From: Cellulomonas fimi ATCC 484
GTDB lineage: Bacteria; Actinomycetota; Actinomycetes; Actinomycetales; Cellulomonadaceae
DNA: 64,000 bases
Direction: 5' to 3'
NCBI RefSeq assembly: GCF_000212695.1
Contig: NC_015514.1
Coordinates: forward strand, 1,798,001-1,862,000
Shown piece by piece: positions 12,901 through 20,806 of this stretch (the first letter of the stretch is position 1; every line of letters starts with the position of its first letter). The position numbers and the translations under genes were made by a program. Below the pieces are notes generated by a model. That model was not told where the DNA came from and did no database searches. It saw only the letters and a list, made by a program, of their open reading frames with translations.

Positions 12901-14890
12901 GCAGCTCACCGACGGTGACGCGTCGAACGGCGAGGCGGACGTGCTCGTCGCCGAGTACCACGAGGGCGCCGGCGCGGGCACGCCCGACGGCGCGACGCTC
13001 GAGGAGGAGATCGCCGAGGGCGGCGCGTTCGCGGCGATCGTCGAGGACACGTCGGCCGAGGTCGACGCGATCTTCACCGGCCACACCCACAAGCAGTACG
13101 CGTGGGAGGGGCCCGTCCCGGGCGACGCCCAGCGCACGCGGCCGATCGTCCAGACCGGGTCGTACGGCGAGTTCCTCGGCAAGGTCGTGCTCACGTACGA
13201 CCCCGAGAGCGACCAGGTCACGGCGCACACGCAGTCCAACGTGCCGCGGACCACGGAGGCCGACGCGACGCTCATCAGCACCTACCCGCGCGTCGCGGCG
13301 GTGAACCAGATCGTCGCCGACGCCCTCGCGTACGCGGCCGTCGTCGGCAACCAGCCGGTCGGCTCGGTGACCGCGGACATCACGACCGCGTTCTCCGGCG
13401 GCTCCTACGTGAACGGCGTCTACGTCGGCTCGGGCCCGCTGCCCACCGCAGGTCGCGACGACCGGTCCAAGGAGTCGACGCTCGGCGGCCTGGTGGCCAA
13501 CTCGCTGCTCGACACGCTCTCGTCGCCCGAGCGCGGCGGTGCCGACATCGGCGTCGTCAACCCCGGCGGCCTGCGCAACGAGCTGTTCTTCGCGCCCGAC
13601 GGCGTCATCACCTACGCCGAGGCCAACGCGGTCCTGCCGTTCGTCAACAACCTCTGGACCACGACCCTCACGGGCGCCCAGGTGAAGACGATGCTGGAGC
13701 AGCAGTGGCAGACCAACCGGGACGGGACCATCCCGAGCCGGCCCTACCTGCAGCTCGGGCTGTCGTCGAACGTCACGTACACCTACGACCCCGCGGCGGC
13801 CCTCGGGTCGCACATCACGTCGGTCACGGTGAACGGTGCGCCGCTCGACCTCGACGCCGAGTACCGCGTCGGGACGTTCTCGTTCCTCGCGCAGGGCGGC
13901 GACAACTTCCGGGTCTTCGAGGACGGCGCGGACACGGCCGACTCGGGACTCATCGACCGGGACGCGTGGATCGCCTACCTGCAGGCGCACCCGAACCTGT
14001 CGCCGGACTTCGCCCGGCAGGCCGTCGGCCTGGCCGACGTCCCCACGACGGTCGAGGCGGGCGCGGGCCTGGCGTTCGCAGTCACGGGGCTGGACCTGAC
14101 GAGCCTCGGCTCGCCCCTCAACACCAGCCTCGACGTGCGGCTCGACGACGTGTCGATCGGCACCGCGACGGTGACGGGCGGGGCCGCCGACGTGGCCGTG
14201 ACCGTGCCGGCGGGCACCGCGCCGGGTGAGCACGTCCTGACGCTCGTCGCGAGCCCCAGCGGCACCACGGTGACGCTGCCGCTCACGGTCGAGCAGGGGC
14301 TCGTCCCGTCGACCACGACCCTGACCGCCAAGCCGACCACGCAGGTGTACGGCAAGGCGAAGGTCACGCTCACGGCGACGGTCACGTCGGAGGCCGACGT
14401 CTCCGGCACGGTCGAGTTCGTCAGCGGCGACACCGTGCTCGGCACGGCGACCCTGAAGAAGAAGGGCACCGCGACGTTCACGCTGCCGGCGAGCACGCCG
14501 GCGGGCACCTACGAGGTCGTGGCCCGCTGGGCCGGCACCGACGAGGTGGCGGGGTCGCAGTCCGACCCGGTGACCGTGACGGTCGAGCAGGTCGGCACCC
14601 GGACGGGGCTGCTCGCCTCGCGCAGCACGCAGCGGCAGGGCTCGATCCTCCCGACGTTCCTCGTCGCGGGGGTCGTGCAGGACAACCTGCGGATCCCGGC
14701 CGGGACGGTCGAGATCCGGGAGGGTGCGACCGTGGTGAGCACGCACACGGTCGTCCTGGGGGTCGCGATCGGCACCGTGCCGCGCGACGCCACCGTGGGT
14801 ACGCACACCTACACGGCGACGTTCGTGCCGTCCGACCCGAACGTCGCGTCGAGCACGAGCACACCGGTGACGGTCCGCGTGACGCGCTGA
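9935..14890 (+). CDS. Secreted ExeM/NucH-type nuclease fused to 5'-nucleotidase
   Basis: This 1651-residue exported enzyme appears to combine DNA cleavage with nucleotide dephosphorylation. A signal peptide (residues 1-32, ending AQAAP) is followed by a lamin-tail domain (about 36-150, VINEVYGGGGNSGAPFNRDFVELYN). An OB-like region (about 210-400) precedes an endonuclease/exonuclease/phosphatase domain (about 488-820) with VASFNVLNYF, LLEIEN, VGDFNAY and SSDHDPV. A metallophosphatase/5'-nucleotidase follows from residue 830 (NINDFHGR, GNHEFDRGF, GHTHKQY), then its C-terminal nucleotide-binding domain (to about 1380). The C-terminus holds Ig-like repeats of the Big_3_5 type. There is no LPxTG sorting motif. 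AAGGAG precedes the GTG start by 8 bases. A role in scavenging extracellular DNA is likely. Confidence 0.9.
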   Translation: MHGGVRSTTGGLAALALTLVGTVAAAGAAQAAPSPTAAVVINEVYGGGGNSGAPFNRDFVELYNPGAADVAVGGWAVQYASAAGTSWQATVLAPGTTVKAGGYLLVGQGAGANGAAVEVDVDGAILMGASAGKVALTSTSTALAGCGADCSDQAAVVDFVGYGTTANDFAGTGPAPAASNTASVSRSATHANTASNAADFTAGAPTPQKSAAGGTDPGAGERTIAEIQGTGAASPLQGTNVTTTGVVTATYPTGGFNGYVIQTAGTGGAIDPARTASDAIFVFSSATVGSVAIGDHVKVTGAVTEFNGLTEITVAAGGLEKLAEPASVTPLTGAWPTTADAREAIESMLLQPTGAFTVANTFSTNQYGEVGLAAGTTPLIQPTEVGRPGSPEAAAAATDNAARGVVLDDGATTNFLSAANQSQTPPYVSLTNPVRVGAAVTFTAPVVVDYRNNAWKLNPTSQYVAGGTAPATFENDRTASPTDVGGDVQVASFNVLNYFTTLGADTAGCVPYRDRTGDPVTVDEGCDPRGAWDPEDLARQQAKIVAAINALDADVVGLLEIENSAVVDGVADEALGTLVAALNAQAGAGTWAFVPSSVDLPDVALQDSITNALIYRTAAVERTGDARALGSQSADGQAFANAREPIAQAFTPVGGGEPVLVVVNHLKSKGSAGPWPGDADAGDGQGASNESRVRQATALRDWVPTIQGDTEAVALVGDFNAYTREDPLQVLYDAGYVDAVQQLAPGQWSYTFSGLSGSLDHVLLNEAALARATGADVWEINAEESIALEYSRYNYHGTLFYADDVYRSSDHDPVVVGLTAGATPGPVDLTFLNINDFHGRIDANTVKFAGTVEKERAAAPGPVAFLSAGDNIGASLFASAVADDQPTIDVLDALELAASAVGNHEFDRGFADLTDRVVPEADFDYLGANVYLKGTTTPALPEYTLLEMGGVTVGVIGAVTEETPTLVTPAGIEKLDFGDPVAAVNRVATQLTDGDASNGEADVLVAEYHEGAGAGTPDGATLEEEIAEGGAFAAIVEDTSAEVDAIFTGHTHKQYAWEGPVPGDAQRTRPIVQTGSYGEFLGKVVLTYDPESDQVTAHTQSNVPRTTEADATLISTYPRVAAVNQIVADALAYAAVVGNQPVGSVTADITTAFSGGSYVNGVYVGSGPLPTAGRDDRSKESTLGGLVANSLLDTLSSPERGGADIGVVNPGGLRNELFFAPDGVITYAEANAVLPFVNNLWTTTLTGAQVKTMLEQQWQTNRDGTIPSRPYLQLGLSSNVTYTYDPAAALGSHITSVTVNGAPLDLDAEYRVGTFSFLAQGGDNFRVFEDGADTADSGLIDRDAWIAYLQAHPNLSPDFARQAVGLADVPTTVEAGAGLAFAVTGLDLTSLGSPLNTSLDVRLDDVSIGTATVTGGAADVAVTVPAGTAPGEHVLTLVASPSGTTVTLPLTVEQGLVPSTTTLTAKPTTQVYGKAKVTLTATVTSEADVSGTVEFVSGDTVLGTATLKKKGTATFTLPASTPAGTYEVVARWAGTDEVAGSQSDPVTVTVEQVGTRTGLLASRSTQRQGSILPTFLVAGVVQDNLRIPAGTVEIREGATVVSTHTVVLGVAIGTVPRDATVGTHTYTATFVPSDPNVASSTSTPVTVRVTR

Positions 14891-14916
14891 CGCTCTGACG
14901 GTCCGACGCAGGCCGC

Positions 14917-14960
14917 ACGGCCCGTCCGGACGCCCTCCCCAGGGCGCCCGGACGGGCCGT
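14917..14960 (+). terminator. Hairpin terminator after the nuclease/nucleotidase gene
   Basis: A long GC-rich inverted repeat (ACGGCCCGTCCGG ... CCGGACGGGCCGT, extended inward by CGCCCT/AGGGCG) starts 26 bases after the stop codon. Confidence 0.75.
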
Positions 14961-15072
14961 CGTCGTGCCGGCGTCGCCGCACCCCGCTCGCGGAAGCGGA
15001 GGCCCGCACTCCCGCCGGCATGGTCCCTTGGTCCCATGTGCCCGGTTCGGAGGACCGGCGACTCTTGGTGAT

Positions 15073-15288
15073 ATGACCGATGTGTCGCGCACCGACCGCC
15101 GTCCCCTCCCGCGAGCCGTCCTCTACGGGCCGGTCCCGTGGCGTGCGCCGCGGCACACCCCCGGCGCCGCCACGCCGCCCGAGCCGCAGCCCGCCGTGCC
15201 CGGCTGGGTCGACCCGGACGAGCGCGTCGCCTGCTTCGAGCACCGTCCGAGCCCGCAGCCGACGGCCTCCTGGCGCGCGTCCGCCTGA
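15073..15288 (+). CDS. Small proline-rich hypothetical protein
   Basis: This 71-residue frame starts MTDVSRTDRRPLPRAVLYG and is rich in Pro and Arg, with one Cys and no transmembrane segment. I recognise no family. A direct repeat of GGTCCC separated by TT lies at 15022-15035, about 40 bases upstream, and GGAGGA at 15049-15054 is too distant to act as a ribosome site. It stands alone between two terminator/riboswitch boundaries. It could be a real lineage-specific gene, but the coding evidence is modest. Confidence 0.4.
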   Translation: MTDVSRTDRRPLPRAVLYGPVPWRAPRHTPGAATPPEPQPAVPGWVDPDERVACFEHRPSPQPTASWRASA

Positions 15289-15375
15289 CGCCGCGCGCGA
15301 GCGCCGCAGCACCTCGGCGACGGCCGGTCGGTCCACCTGATGAACGGTGGGCCGACCGGCCGTCGCCGTCCTCGG

Positions 15376-15381
15376 TAGCCT
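15376..15381 (+). promoter_or_regulatory. -10 element of the thiamin operon
   Basis: TAGCCT lies 9 bases before the first base of the TPP riboswitch P1 stem, which places the transcription start at the edge of the aptamer. Confidence 0.5.
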
Positions 15382-15389
15382 GTGCGCAC

Positions 15390-15479
15390 TGACACGGGGT
15401 GCCCCGCACCGCCTTCGGGCGAGGGGCTGAGATCACACCCGCTGAACCTGATCTAGTTCGTACTAGCGAAGGGATGTCA
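15390..15479 (+). promoter_or_regulatory. TPP riboswitch (THI element)
   Basis: The conserved core elements GGGGTGCC, GGCTGAGATCACACCC and GCTGAACCTGATCTAG, with the closing GCGAAGGGATG, are all present in order. P1 pairs TGACA (15390-15394) with TGTCA (15475-15479). The Shine-Dalgarno-like GAAGGGA (15468-15474) lies inside the aptamer next to P1 and 10 bases before the thiM start. Thiamin pyrophosphate binding should therefore hide the ribosome site directly, without a separate expression platform. Confidence 0.95.
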
Positions 15480-15484
15480 CTGCG

Positions 15485-16381
15485 ATGACGTCTGCTCCCG
15501 CACTTCCGCACGACCACGGGCGAGCACTGCCGCCCCCCGACCCCGACACGGACGGCGTGCTCGCGCTCGCGGAGGCCGCCGCCGAGGCGCTCACGCAGCT
15601 GCGCGCCGCGACGCCGCTCGTCCAGTGCCTGACGAACGAGGTGACGACGAACCTCGTCGCGAGCAGCCTGCTCGCGGTCGGGGCGTCGCCGGCCATGGCT
15701 GCGGTGCCGGGCGAGGCGGAGGAGCTCGTCGGCGTCGCCGGCGCGCTGCTCGTCAACCTCGGGACGCCCGGGCCCGACCAGCGGGCGTGCGTCGAGCCGA
15801 CCGTCGCCGCGGCGGCAGGGGCCCGCACGCCCTGGGTCCTGGACCCCGTCGCCGTCGGGGTGCTGTCGGTCCGCACGCGCCTGGCCGCGCGGCTGGTCGC
15901 CGCGTCGCCGGCGGTCGTGCGCGGCAACGCGAGCGAGGTCCGTGCCCTGGCGGGCCGCGCGTCCGCCGGGCGCGGCGTCGACGCGACCGACGCGGTGGAC
16001 GCGGCGCGGGACGCGGCGGTCGAGGTCGCGCGGCGGCACGGCACCGTCGTGGCGGTCTCGGGCGCCGTCGACCTCGTGACGGACGGCCGGCACGAGGTCC
16101 GGCTCGCGGTCGGGCACCCCTGGCTGACGCTCGTGACGGGCGCGGGCTGCGCGCTGGGCGGCCTGGTGGCGGCGTTCGCCGCCGTGACCGAGCCGCTGGT
16201 GGCGGCGGTCGCCGCGTCGACGCTCGTCGGCGTCGCCGGTGAGCGTGCCGCGGTCGGCGCGGCGGGCCCGGCGTCCTTCGCGGTCGCGCTCGTGGACCAC
16301 CTGCACACGACGTCCCCCGACGACCTGGCCCGGCGCGTGCTGGCGGCCGCGCGCGTGCAGACGGTGCAGGTCGCGGCGTGA
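15485..16381 (+). CDS. thiM: Hydroxyethylthiazole kinase
   Basis: ThiM phosphorylates 4-methyl-5-(2-hydroxyethyl)thiazole, the salvage route to the thiazole half of thiamin. The 298-residue protein has an N-terminal extension of about 30 residues before the ribokinase-like fold. Family motifs are PLVQCLTNEVTTNLVASSLLA, the conserved LDPVAVG, and the ATP/anion-hole region VTGAGCALGG. It is the first gene after the TPP riboswitch, and its stop overlaps the thiE start by 4 bases (GTGA). Confidence 0.95.
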   Translation: MTSAPALPHDHGRALPPPDPDTDGVLALAEAAAEALTQLRAATPLVQCLTNEVTTNLVASSLLAVGASPAMAAVPGEAEELVGVAGALLVNLGTPGPDQRACVEPTVAAAAGARTPWVLDPVAVGVLSVRTRLAARLVAASPAVVRGNASEVRALAGRASAGRGVDATDAVDAARDAAVEVARRHGTVVAVSGAVDLVTDGRHEVRLAVGHPWLTLVTGAGCALGGLVAAFAAVTEPLVAAVAASTLVGVAGERAAVGAAGPASFAVALVDHLHTTSPDDLARRVLAAARVQTVQVAA

Positions 16382-17070
16382 GCGCGCTGCCCGGCGGGGC
16401 CTACCTCGTGCTCGACGCGGACACGTGCGCGGCAGCCGCGCGCCGCCCGGCCGACGTCGCGCGCGCCGCGGTCGACGCGGGCGTGCGCGTGCTGCAGGTG
16501 CGCGCCAAGCGCGCGCCCGTGCGCGACCTGGTCGCGCTGACGGTCGAGGTCGCGCAGGCGGTGCGGGGGAGCGGCGCGACGTTGCTCGTGGACGACCGGG
16601 TCGACGTCGCGCTCGTGGTCCGGGCGCGCGGCGTCGAGGTGGACGGCGTGCACGTGGGCCAGTCCGACCTCGACGTGGCCGACGTGCGGCGCCTCCTCGG
16701 CCCCGACGCGGTCGTCGGTGTGTCGGCGGCCACTCCCGCCGAGCTCGCCCGGGTGGACGCGGGGCTCGTCGACTACGTCGGCAGCGGCCCGGTGCGCGGG
16801 ACACCCACCAAGCCCGACGCCGGGCCACCGCTGGGCCTCGACGGGCTGCGCGCCGCGGTCGCGGCCACGACGCTGCCCGTCGTCGCGATCGGCGGGCTGG
16901 GCGTCGCGGACGCGGGGGCGGTGCGGCAGACGGGCGCGCACGGGCTCGCGGTCGTGTCCGCGGTGTGCGCTGCCGCCGACCCGACGAGGGCAGCCCAGGA
17001 CCTCGTCGACGCCTGGGGACCGACGCCCGCGCCGGTCGTGGGCGCCGTCGCGACGGGGGCGTCCCGATGA
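16378..17070 (+). CDS. thiE: Thiamin phosphate synthase
   Basis: ThiE joins hydroxymethylpyrimidine pyrophosphate and thiazole phosphate into thiamin phosphate. This TIM-barrel protein of 230 residues shows VLQVRAKRAPVRDL, the substrate-binding LLVDDRVDVAL, GVHVGQSDL, the phosphate loop YVGSGPVRGTPTKPDAGPPLGLD (split by motif) and VVAIGGLG. QVRAK is the usual variant of the QLREK region. It starts with GTG overlapping thiM and ends overlapping thiD-tenA by 4 bases, so all three genes are coupled. Confidence 0.94.
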   Translation: MSALPGGAYLVLDADTCAAAARRPADVARAAVDAGVRVLQVRAKRAPVRDLVALTVEVAQAVRGSGATLLVDDRVDVALVVRARGVEVDGVHVGQSDLDVADVRRLLGPDAVVGVSAATPAELARVDAGLVDYVGSGPVRGTPTKPDAGPPLGLDGLRAAVAATTLPVVAIGGLGVADAGAVRQTGAHGLAVVSAVCAAADPTRAAQDLVDAWGPTPAPVVGAVATGASR

Positions 17071-18590
17071 GCGCGCCGTCGCGCCCGCGCGTCCTGACGG
17101 TCGCCGGCACCGACCCGACCGGGGGCGCCGGCGTGCAGGCGGACCTCAAGTCGTTCGCGGCGCACGGCGCGTACGGCATGGCGGTCGTCACGGCGCTCGT
17201 CGCGCAGAACACCCACGGGGTGCGGTCCAGCGTCGTGCCCGACGTCGCCTTCCTGCGCGCGCAGCTCGACGCGGTCTCCGACGACGTGACGGTCGACGCG
17301 ATGAAGATCGGCATGCTCGCGACGGCCGACGTCGCCCGGACCGTGCGGGCGTGGCTCGCCGAGCACCGGCCGCCGCACGTCGTGCTCGACCCCGTGATGG
17401 TCGCGACCAGCGGCGACCGCCTGCTCGACGCCGACGCCGTCGCGGCCGTGCGCGACCTGCTCCCGCTCGCCGACGTGGTGACGCCGAACCTGCCCGAGCT
17501 GGCGGTCCTCGCGGACGAGCCCCGGGCGGCCACGTGGCAGGAGGCGTTGGCGCAGGCGGGCCGGCTCGCCCGGACGACGGGCGTGGCGGTCCTGGTCAAG
17601 GGCGGGCACCTGGGCGGCGACGCGAGCCCCGACGCGCTCGTGGACGCGACGTCCGTCGTCGAGCTCCCCGGTGCGCGGGTCGCGACCACGAGCACGCACG
17701 GCACGGGCTGCTCGCTGTCGGCGGCGCTCGCGGCCCTGCGCCCGCGGCGTCCCGACTGGGCGCGCGCGGCCCGGGACGCGAAGCGCTGGCTCGGCGGCGC
17801 GATCGCCGCGGGTGCGGCGCTGCAGGTCGGGTCCGGGCACGGCCCGGTCGACCACCTGCACCACCTGCCGACGCTCGGCCTGCCGTCGTTCACGGACGAC
17901 GTCGCGCCCGCCCTCGCGGACGCGTGCCGGGACTCGCTCGCCTCGCCGCTGGTCGCCGCGCTCGCCGACGGCACGCTGCCGTTCGCGCCGTTCGCCGAGC
18001 AGCTCCACCAGGACGCGCTCTACCTCACGGCGTACTCGCGCGTGCTGGCCCGTGCGGCGCAGCTCGCGCCGACCGGTGAGGCGCAGGAGTTCTTCGCGCG
18101 CGGCGCGCACTCGTGCCTCGCGGTCGAGCGCGGCCTGCACGAGTCCTACCTGGCCCGGGCAGCCGTGCGTCCGTCGACGCCCGCGTCGGCGGTCACGACC
18201 GCCTACGTCGACCACCTCGCGGCGGTATCCGCGCACGGCTCCTACGCCGAGGTCGTGGCGGCGGTCCTGCCCTGCTACTGGCTGTACGCCGAGGTCGGCA
18301 CGCGGCTGCTCGCGCTCGCGGACGCCGTCCCGGGCCACCCGTACCGCGACTGGGTGGCCACGTACGGCTCCGCGCCGTTCACCGACCACGCGGCGCACGC
18401 CTGCCGGCTGGCGGACGACGCGGCGTCGCACGTCGACCCCGCGACGCGTGCCCGCATGACGGCCGCGTTCGTGACGTCGTGCCGGCACGAGGTCGCGTTC
18501 TTCGGGCAGGTCGCGGTCGCCGCCGGAGGGCCGGGCGGTGCACCGGCGGGGGCCGACGTGCGGGAGGCCGACGCGCTCGCCGTGGGATGA
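17067..18590 (+). CDS. thiD: HMP/HMP-P kinase fused to TenA aminopyrimidine aminohydrolase
   Basis: This 507-residue protein unites two thiamin salvage activities. Residues 1 to about 262 are ThiD, which phosphorylates hydroxymethylpyrimidine twice, with GTDPTGGAGVQADLKSF, VLDPVMVATSG, LVKGGHLGG and STHGTGCSLS. About residues 285-495 are TenA, an all-helical hydrolase that regenerates HMP from degraded thiamin, with QDALYLTAYSRVLA and the catalytic cysteine at residue 403 in PCYWLYAEVG. The ATG overlaps the thiE stop. Together with ThiM and ThiE the operon covers salvage and condensation only. ThiC and thiazole synthesis genes are not in the window. Confidence 0.95.
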   Translation: MSAPSRPRVLTVAGTDPTGGAGVQADLKSFAAHGAYGMAVVTALVAQNTHGVRSSVVPDVAFLRAQLDAVSDDVTVDAMKIGMLATADVARTVRAWLAEHRPPHVVLDPVMVATSGDRLLDADAVAAVRDLLPLADVVTPNLPELAVLADEPRAATWQEALAQAGRLARTTGVAVLVKGGHLGGDASPDALVDATSVVELPGARVATTSTHGTGCSLSAALAALRPRRPDWARAARDAKRWLGGAIAAGAALQVGSGHGPVDHLHHLPTLGLPSFTDDVAPALADACRDSLASPLVAALADGTLPFAPFAEQLHQDALYLTAYSRVLARAAQLAPTGEAQEFFARGAHSCLAVERGLHESYLARAAVRPSTPASAVTTAYVDHLAAVSAHGSYAEVVAAVLPCYWLYAEVGTRLLALADAVPGHPYRDWVATYGSAPFTDHAAHACRLADDAASHVDPATRARMTAAFVTSCRHEVAFFGQVAVAAGGPGGAPAGADVREADALAVG

Positions 18591-18598
18591 CGGCCGGG

Positions 18599-18627
18599 GC
18601 CGGGGCGCTCGTGAGGGGCGCCCCGGC
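18599..18627. terminator. Bidirectional hairpin between thiD-tenA and trpB2
   Basis: A perfect 10-base stem (GCCGGGGCGC/GCGCCCCGGC) with a 9-base loop sits in the 46 bases between convergent genes and probably stops transcription from both sides. Confidence 0.7.
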
Positions 18628-18636
18628 ACCGGGCGG

Positions 18637-19947
18637 TCAGAGGTACTGGTGGTACGCGGGCAGGTCGAGGATGCCGTTGCCCGACAGGCCGATGACGATC
18701 GTCTCCGGCTCGGTCGCGGCGCGTGCGTGCGCGATGGCCCCGGCGACGGCGTGCGTCGACTCGGGCGCGGGGATGATCCCCTCGGCGCGGGCGAACTCGA
18801 TGCCCGCGGCGAAGGCGTCCCCCTGCTCGACGGCGATCGCGCTCATGAGCCCGAGCTCGTAGGCGTGCGACACCATCGGCGCCATGCCGTGGTAGCGCAG
18901 GCCGCCCGCGTGGATGGGCGGCGGCACGAAGTCCTTTCCGAGCGTGTGCATCTTGAGCAGCGGGGTCAGGCCCGCCACGTCGCCGAAGTCGTACCGGTAC
19001 TCGCCCTGCGTCATCGACGGGCACGCGGCCGGCTCGCACGCGACGACGCGCGTCGTCGTCCCCTCGCGCAGGTTGCGGCCGAGGAACGGGAACGCGAGCC
19101 CGCCGAGGTTGGACCCGCCGCCCGCGCAGCCGAACACGACGTCGGCGCCCTCGCCGATCTCGTCGAGCTGCGCGAGCGCCTCCTGCCCGATGACGGACTG
19201 GTGCAGGAGCACGTGGTTGAGCACGGAGCCGAGCGCGTAGTGCGCGGCGGGGTCGGTCGCGGCGGCCTCGACGGCCTCGCTGATCGCCATGCCGAGCGAC
19301 CCGGTCGTCTCCGGGTCGGACGCGAGGATGGCCCGGCCCGCGGCGGTGAGCTCCGACGGCGAGGAGTGGCACACGCCGCCGTACGTCTCCATCTGCATGC
19401 GCCGGTACGGCTTGGAGTCGTAGGACGCGCGCACCTGCCACACCTCGCACCGCAGCCCGAGCAGCGCGCACGCCATCGACAGCGACGCGCCCCACTGCCC
19501 GGCGCCGGTCTCGGTGGTGAGCTTCGTGATGCCTTCGACCGCGTTGTAGTACGCCTGCGCGACAGCCGTGTTCGGCTTGTGCGAGCCGACCGGGCTCACG
19601 CCCTCGTACTTGTAGTAGATGCGCGCCGGCGTGCCCAGCGCGCGCTCGAGCCGCACCGCGCGCACGAGCGGCGACGGCCGCCACAGCGCGTACAGCTCGC
19701 GCACCGTCTGCGGGATCTCGACCCAGCGCTCGGTGCTCACCTCCTGCGCGATGAGCGCCATCGGGAAGAGCGGGGCGAGGTCGTCGGGGGTGAGCGGCTC
19801 GCGCGTGCCGGGGTGCAGCGCGGGCGGGCACGGCTCGGGCAGGTCGGCCGCGAGGTTGTACCAGTGCGTCGGGACCGTCGAGGGGACGGTGACGCCCAGG
19901 GGCTCGGTCCGGGGGGCGGGGCGCACGTCGTCGGGCGTGGTGGTCAT
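18637..19947 (-). CDS. TrpB2-type tryptophan synthase beta chain
   Basis: TrpB2 enzymes make tryptophan from indole and serine with pyridoxal phosphate and often occur without a TrpA partner. The 436-residue length and N-terminus ([21 protein letters not shown]) are typical of TrpB2 rather than TrpB1. The PLP lysine is residue 124 in [13 protein letters not shown], and the phosphate-binding loop is [12 protein letters not shown]. No trpA or other trp gene is nearby, so indole rescue is a reasonable inference. A -10-like TAGGGT lies 7 bases before the ATG, implying a leaderless mRNA. Confidence 0.9.
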   Translation of the reverse strand: MTTTPDDVRPAPRTEPLGVTVPSTVPTHWYNLAADLPEPCPPALHPGTREPLTPDDLAPLFPMALIAQEVSTERWVEIPQTVRELYALWRPSPLVRAVRLERALGTPARIYYKYEGVSPVGSHKPNTAVAQAYYNAVEGITKLTTETGAGQWGASLSMACALLGLRCEVWQVRASYDSKPYRRMQMETYGGVCHSSPSELTAAGRAILASDPETTGSLGMAISEAVEAAATDPAAHYALGSVLNHVLLHQSVIGQEALAQLDEIGEGADVVFGCAGGGSNLGGLAFPFLGRNLREGTTTRVVACEPAACPSMTQGEYRYDFGDVAGLTPLLKMHTLGKDFVPPPIHAGGLRYHGMAPMVSHAYELGLMSAIAVEQGDAFAAGIEFARAEGIIPAPESTHAVAGAIAHARAATEPETIVIGLSGNGILDLPAYHQYL

Positions 19948-19954
19948 GGGCGTG

Positions 19955-19960
19955 ACCCTA
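19955..19960 (-). promoter_or_regulatory. -10 element of leaderless trpB2
   Basis: TAGGGT on the minus strand ends 7 bases before the ATG at 19947, so transcription should begin at or next to the start codon. Confidence 0.5.
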
Positions 19961-20014
19961 GGCCCGACGACGGCGCCCGCGGAACGCCGCCCACCACGCG
20001 ACCGCCCAGGTGCG

Positions 20015-20806
20015 TCAGATAGCGCAGGAGTCGTCGGTGCAGGTGCTCGCGTCGCCGTCCGTGCCCGTGAGCACCGTGAGCGGGTTCGCCTCCCGCCACG
20101 CCGTCTCGAGCAGCTGCGTGAACACCTCGGCGGGCTGGGCGCCGGACACGGCGACGCGGCGGTCGACGACGACGAAGGGCACGCCCTGGACGCCGAGCAT
20201 GCGCGCCTGCGCCTCGTCGGCCCGCACGGCGTCGGCGGCGCGGTCGCCGTCGAGCACCGCCCGCACCGCCTCGTCGTCGAGCCCTGCGGCACCGAACCCG
20301 GCCGTGCGGGCGAGCTCGACGAGCGTGTCGGCGGTGCCGAGGTCGCGGCCGTGCTCGAAGTGGGCGGAGAAGAGCGTCTCGACCAGGGCGTCGGCGAGCG
20401 CCGCGCCGCCGACCTTGGCCGCGACGTGCACGAGCCGGTGCGCGTCGAACGTGTTGAAGGACAGGGCGCGCTCGAAGTCGTACGCCAGGTCCTCGCCCGC
20501 CGCCACGGCGGTGACGTGCGCGAACATCTCGCGCACCTGGTCGGCACGCAGACCCTTGTGCTCGACGAGCGCGTCGATCTCGGGGCGGCCGGGACCCGTG
20601 GGGGCGCTCGGCGACAGCTCGTAGGACCGCCAGGTGACGCGGACGTGCTCCCGGTGCGCGAACGCGTCGAGCGCGCGGGCGAACCGCCGCTTGCCGATGT
20701 AGCACCAGGGGCAGGCGATGTCGGACCAGACCTCGACGTGCAGCGTGCGCGGACCGGCGCCGGCCTCGGTGTCGCGGGTGAGGTCGGTGGGGGTGGTGCT
20801 GCTCAC
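20015..20806 (-). CDS. DsbA-family thioredoxin-fold protein (FrnE-like)
   Basis: This 263-residue protein belongs to the FrnE/2-hydroxychromene-2-carboxylate isomerase branch of the DsbA family. The active-site motif is Cys-Pro-Trp-Cys at residues 32-35 ([15 protein letters not shown]), and the helical insertion contains YELSPSAP. Later come DAHRLVHVA and the cis-Pro loop [11 protein letters not shown]. It has no signal peptide and should act in the cytoplasm as a thiol oxidoreductase or chaperone. The C-terminus carries two extra cysteines ([10 protein letters not shown]). Its GTG start overlaps the stop of the upstream quinone oxidoreductase by 4 bases, indicating an operon. Confidence 0.88.
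   Translation of the reverse strand: MSSTTPTDLTRDTEAGAGPRTLHVEVWSDIACPWCYIGKRRFARALDAFAHREHVRVTWRSYELSPSAPTGPGRPEIDALVEHKGLRADQVREMFAHVTAVAAGEDLAYDFERALSFNTFDAHRLVHVAAKVGGAALADALVETLFSAHFEHGRDLGTADTLVELARTAGFGAAGLDDEAVRAVLDGDRAADAVRADEAQARMLGVQGVPFVVVDRRVAVSGAQPAEVFTQLLETAWREANPLTVLTGTDGDASTCTDDSCAI

Noticed and set aside
9818..17974. An 8-kb open frame on the minus strand opposite the nuclease and thiamin genes
   Set aside because: Very long antisense frames are expected in DNA with GC-rich third codon positions. The opposite strand encodes recognisable proteins, and the antisense translation is Arg/Gly-rich without any domain.
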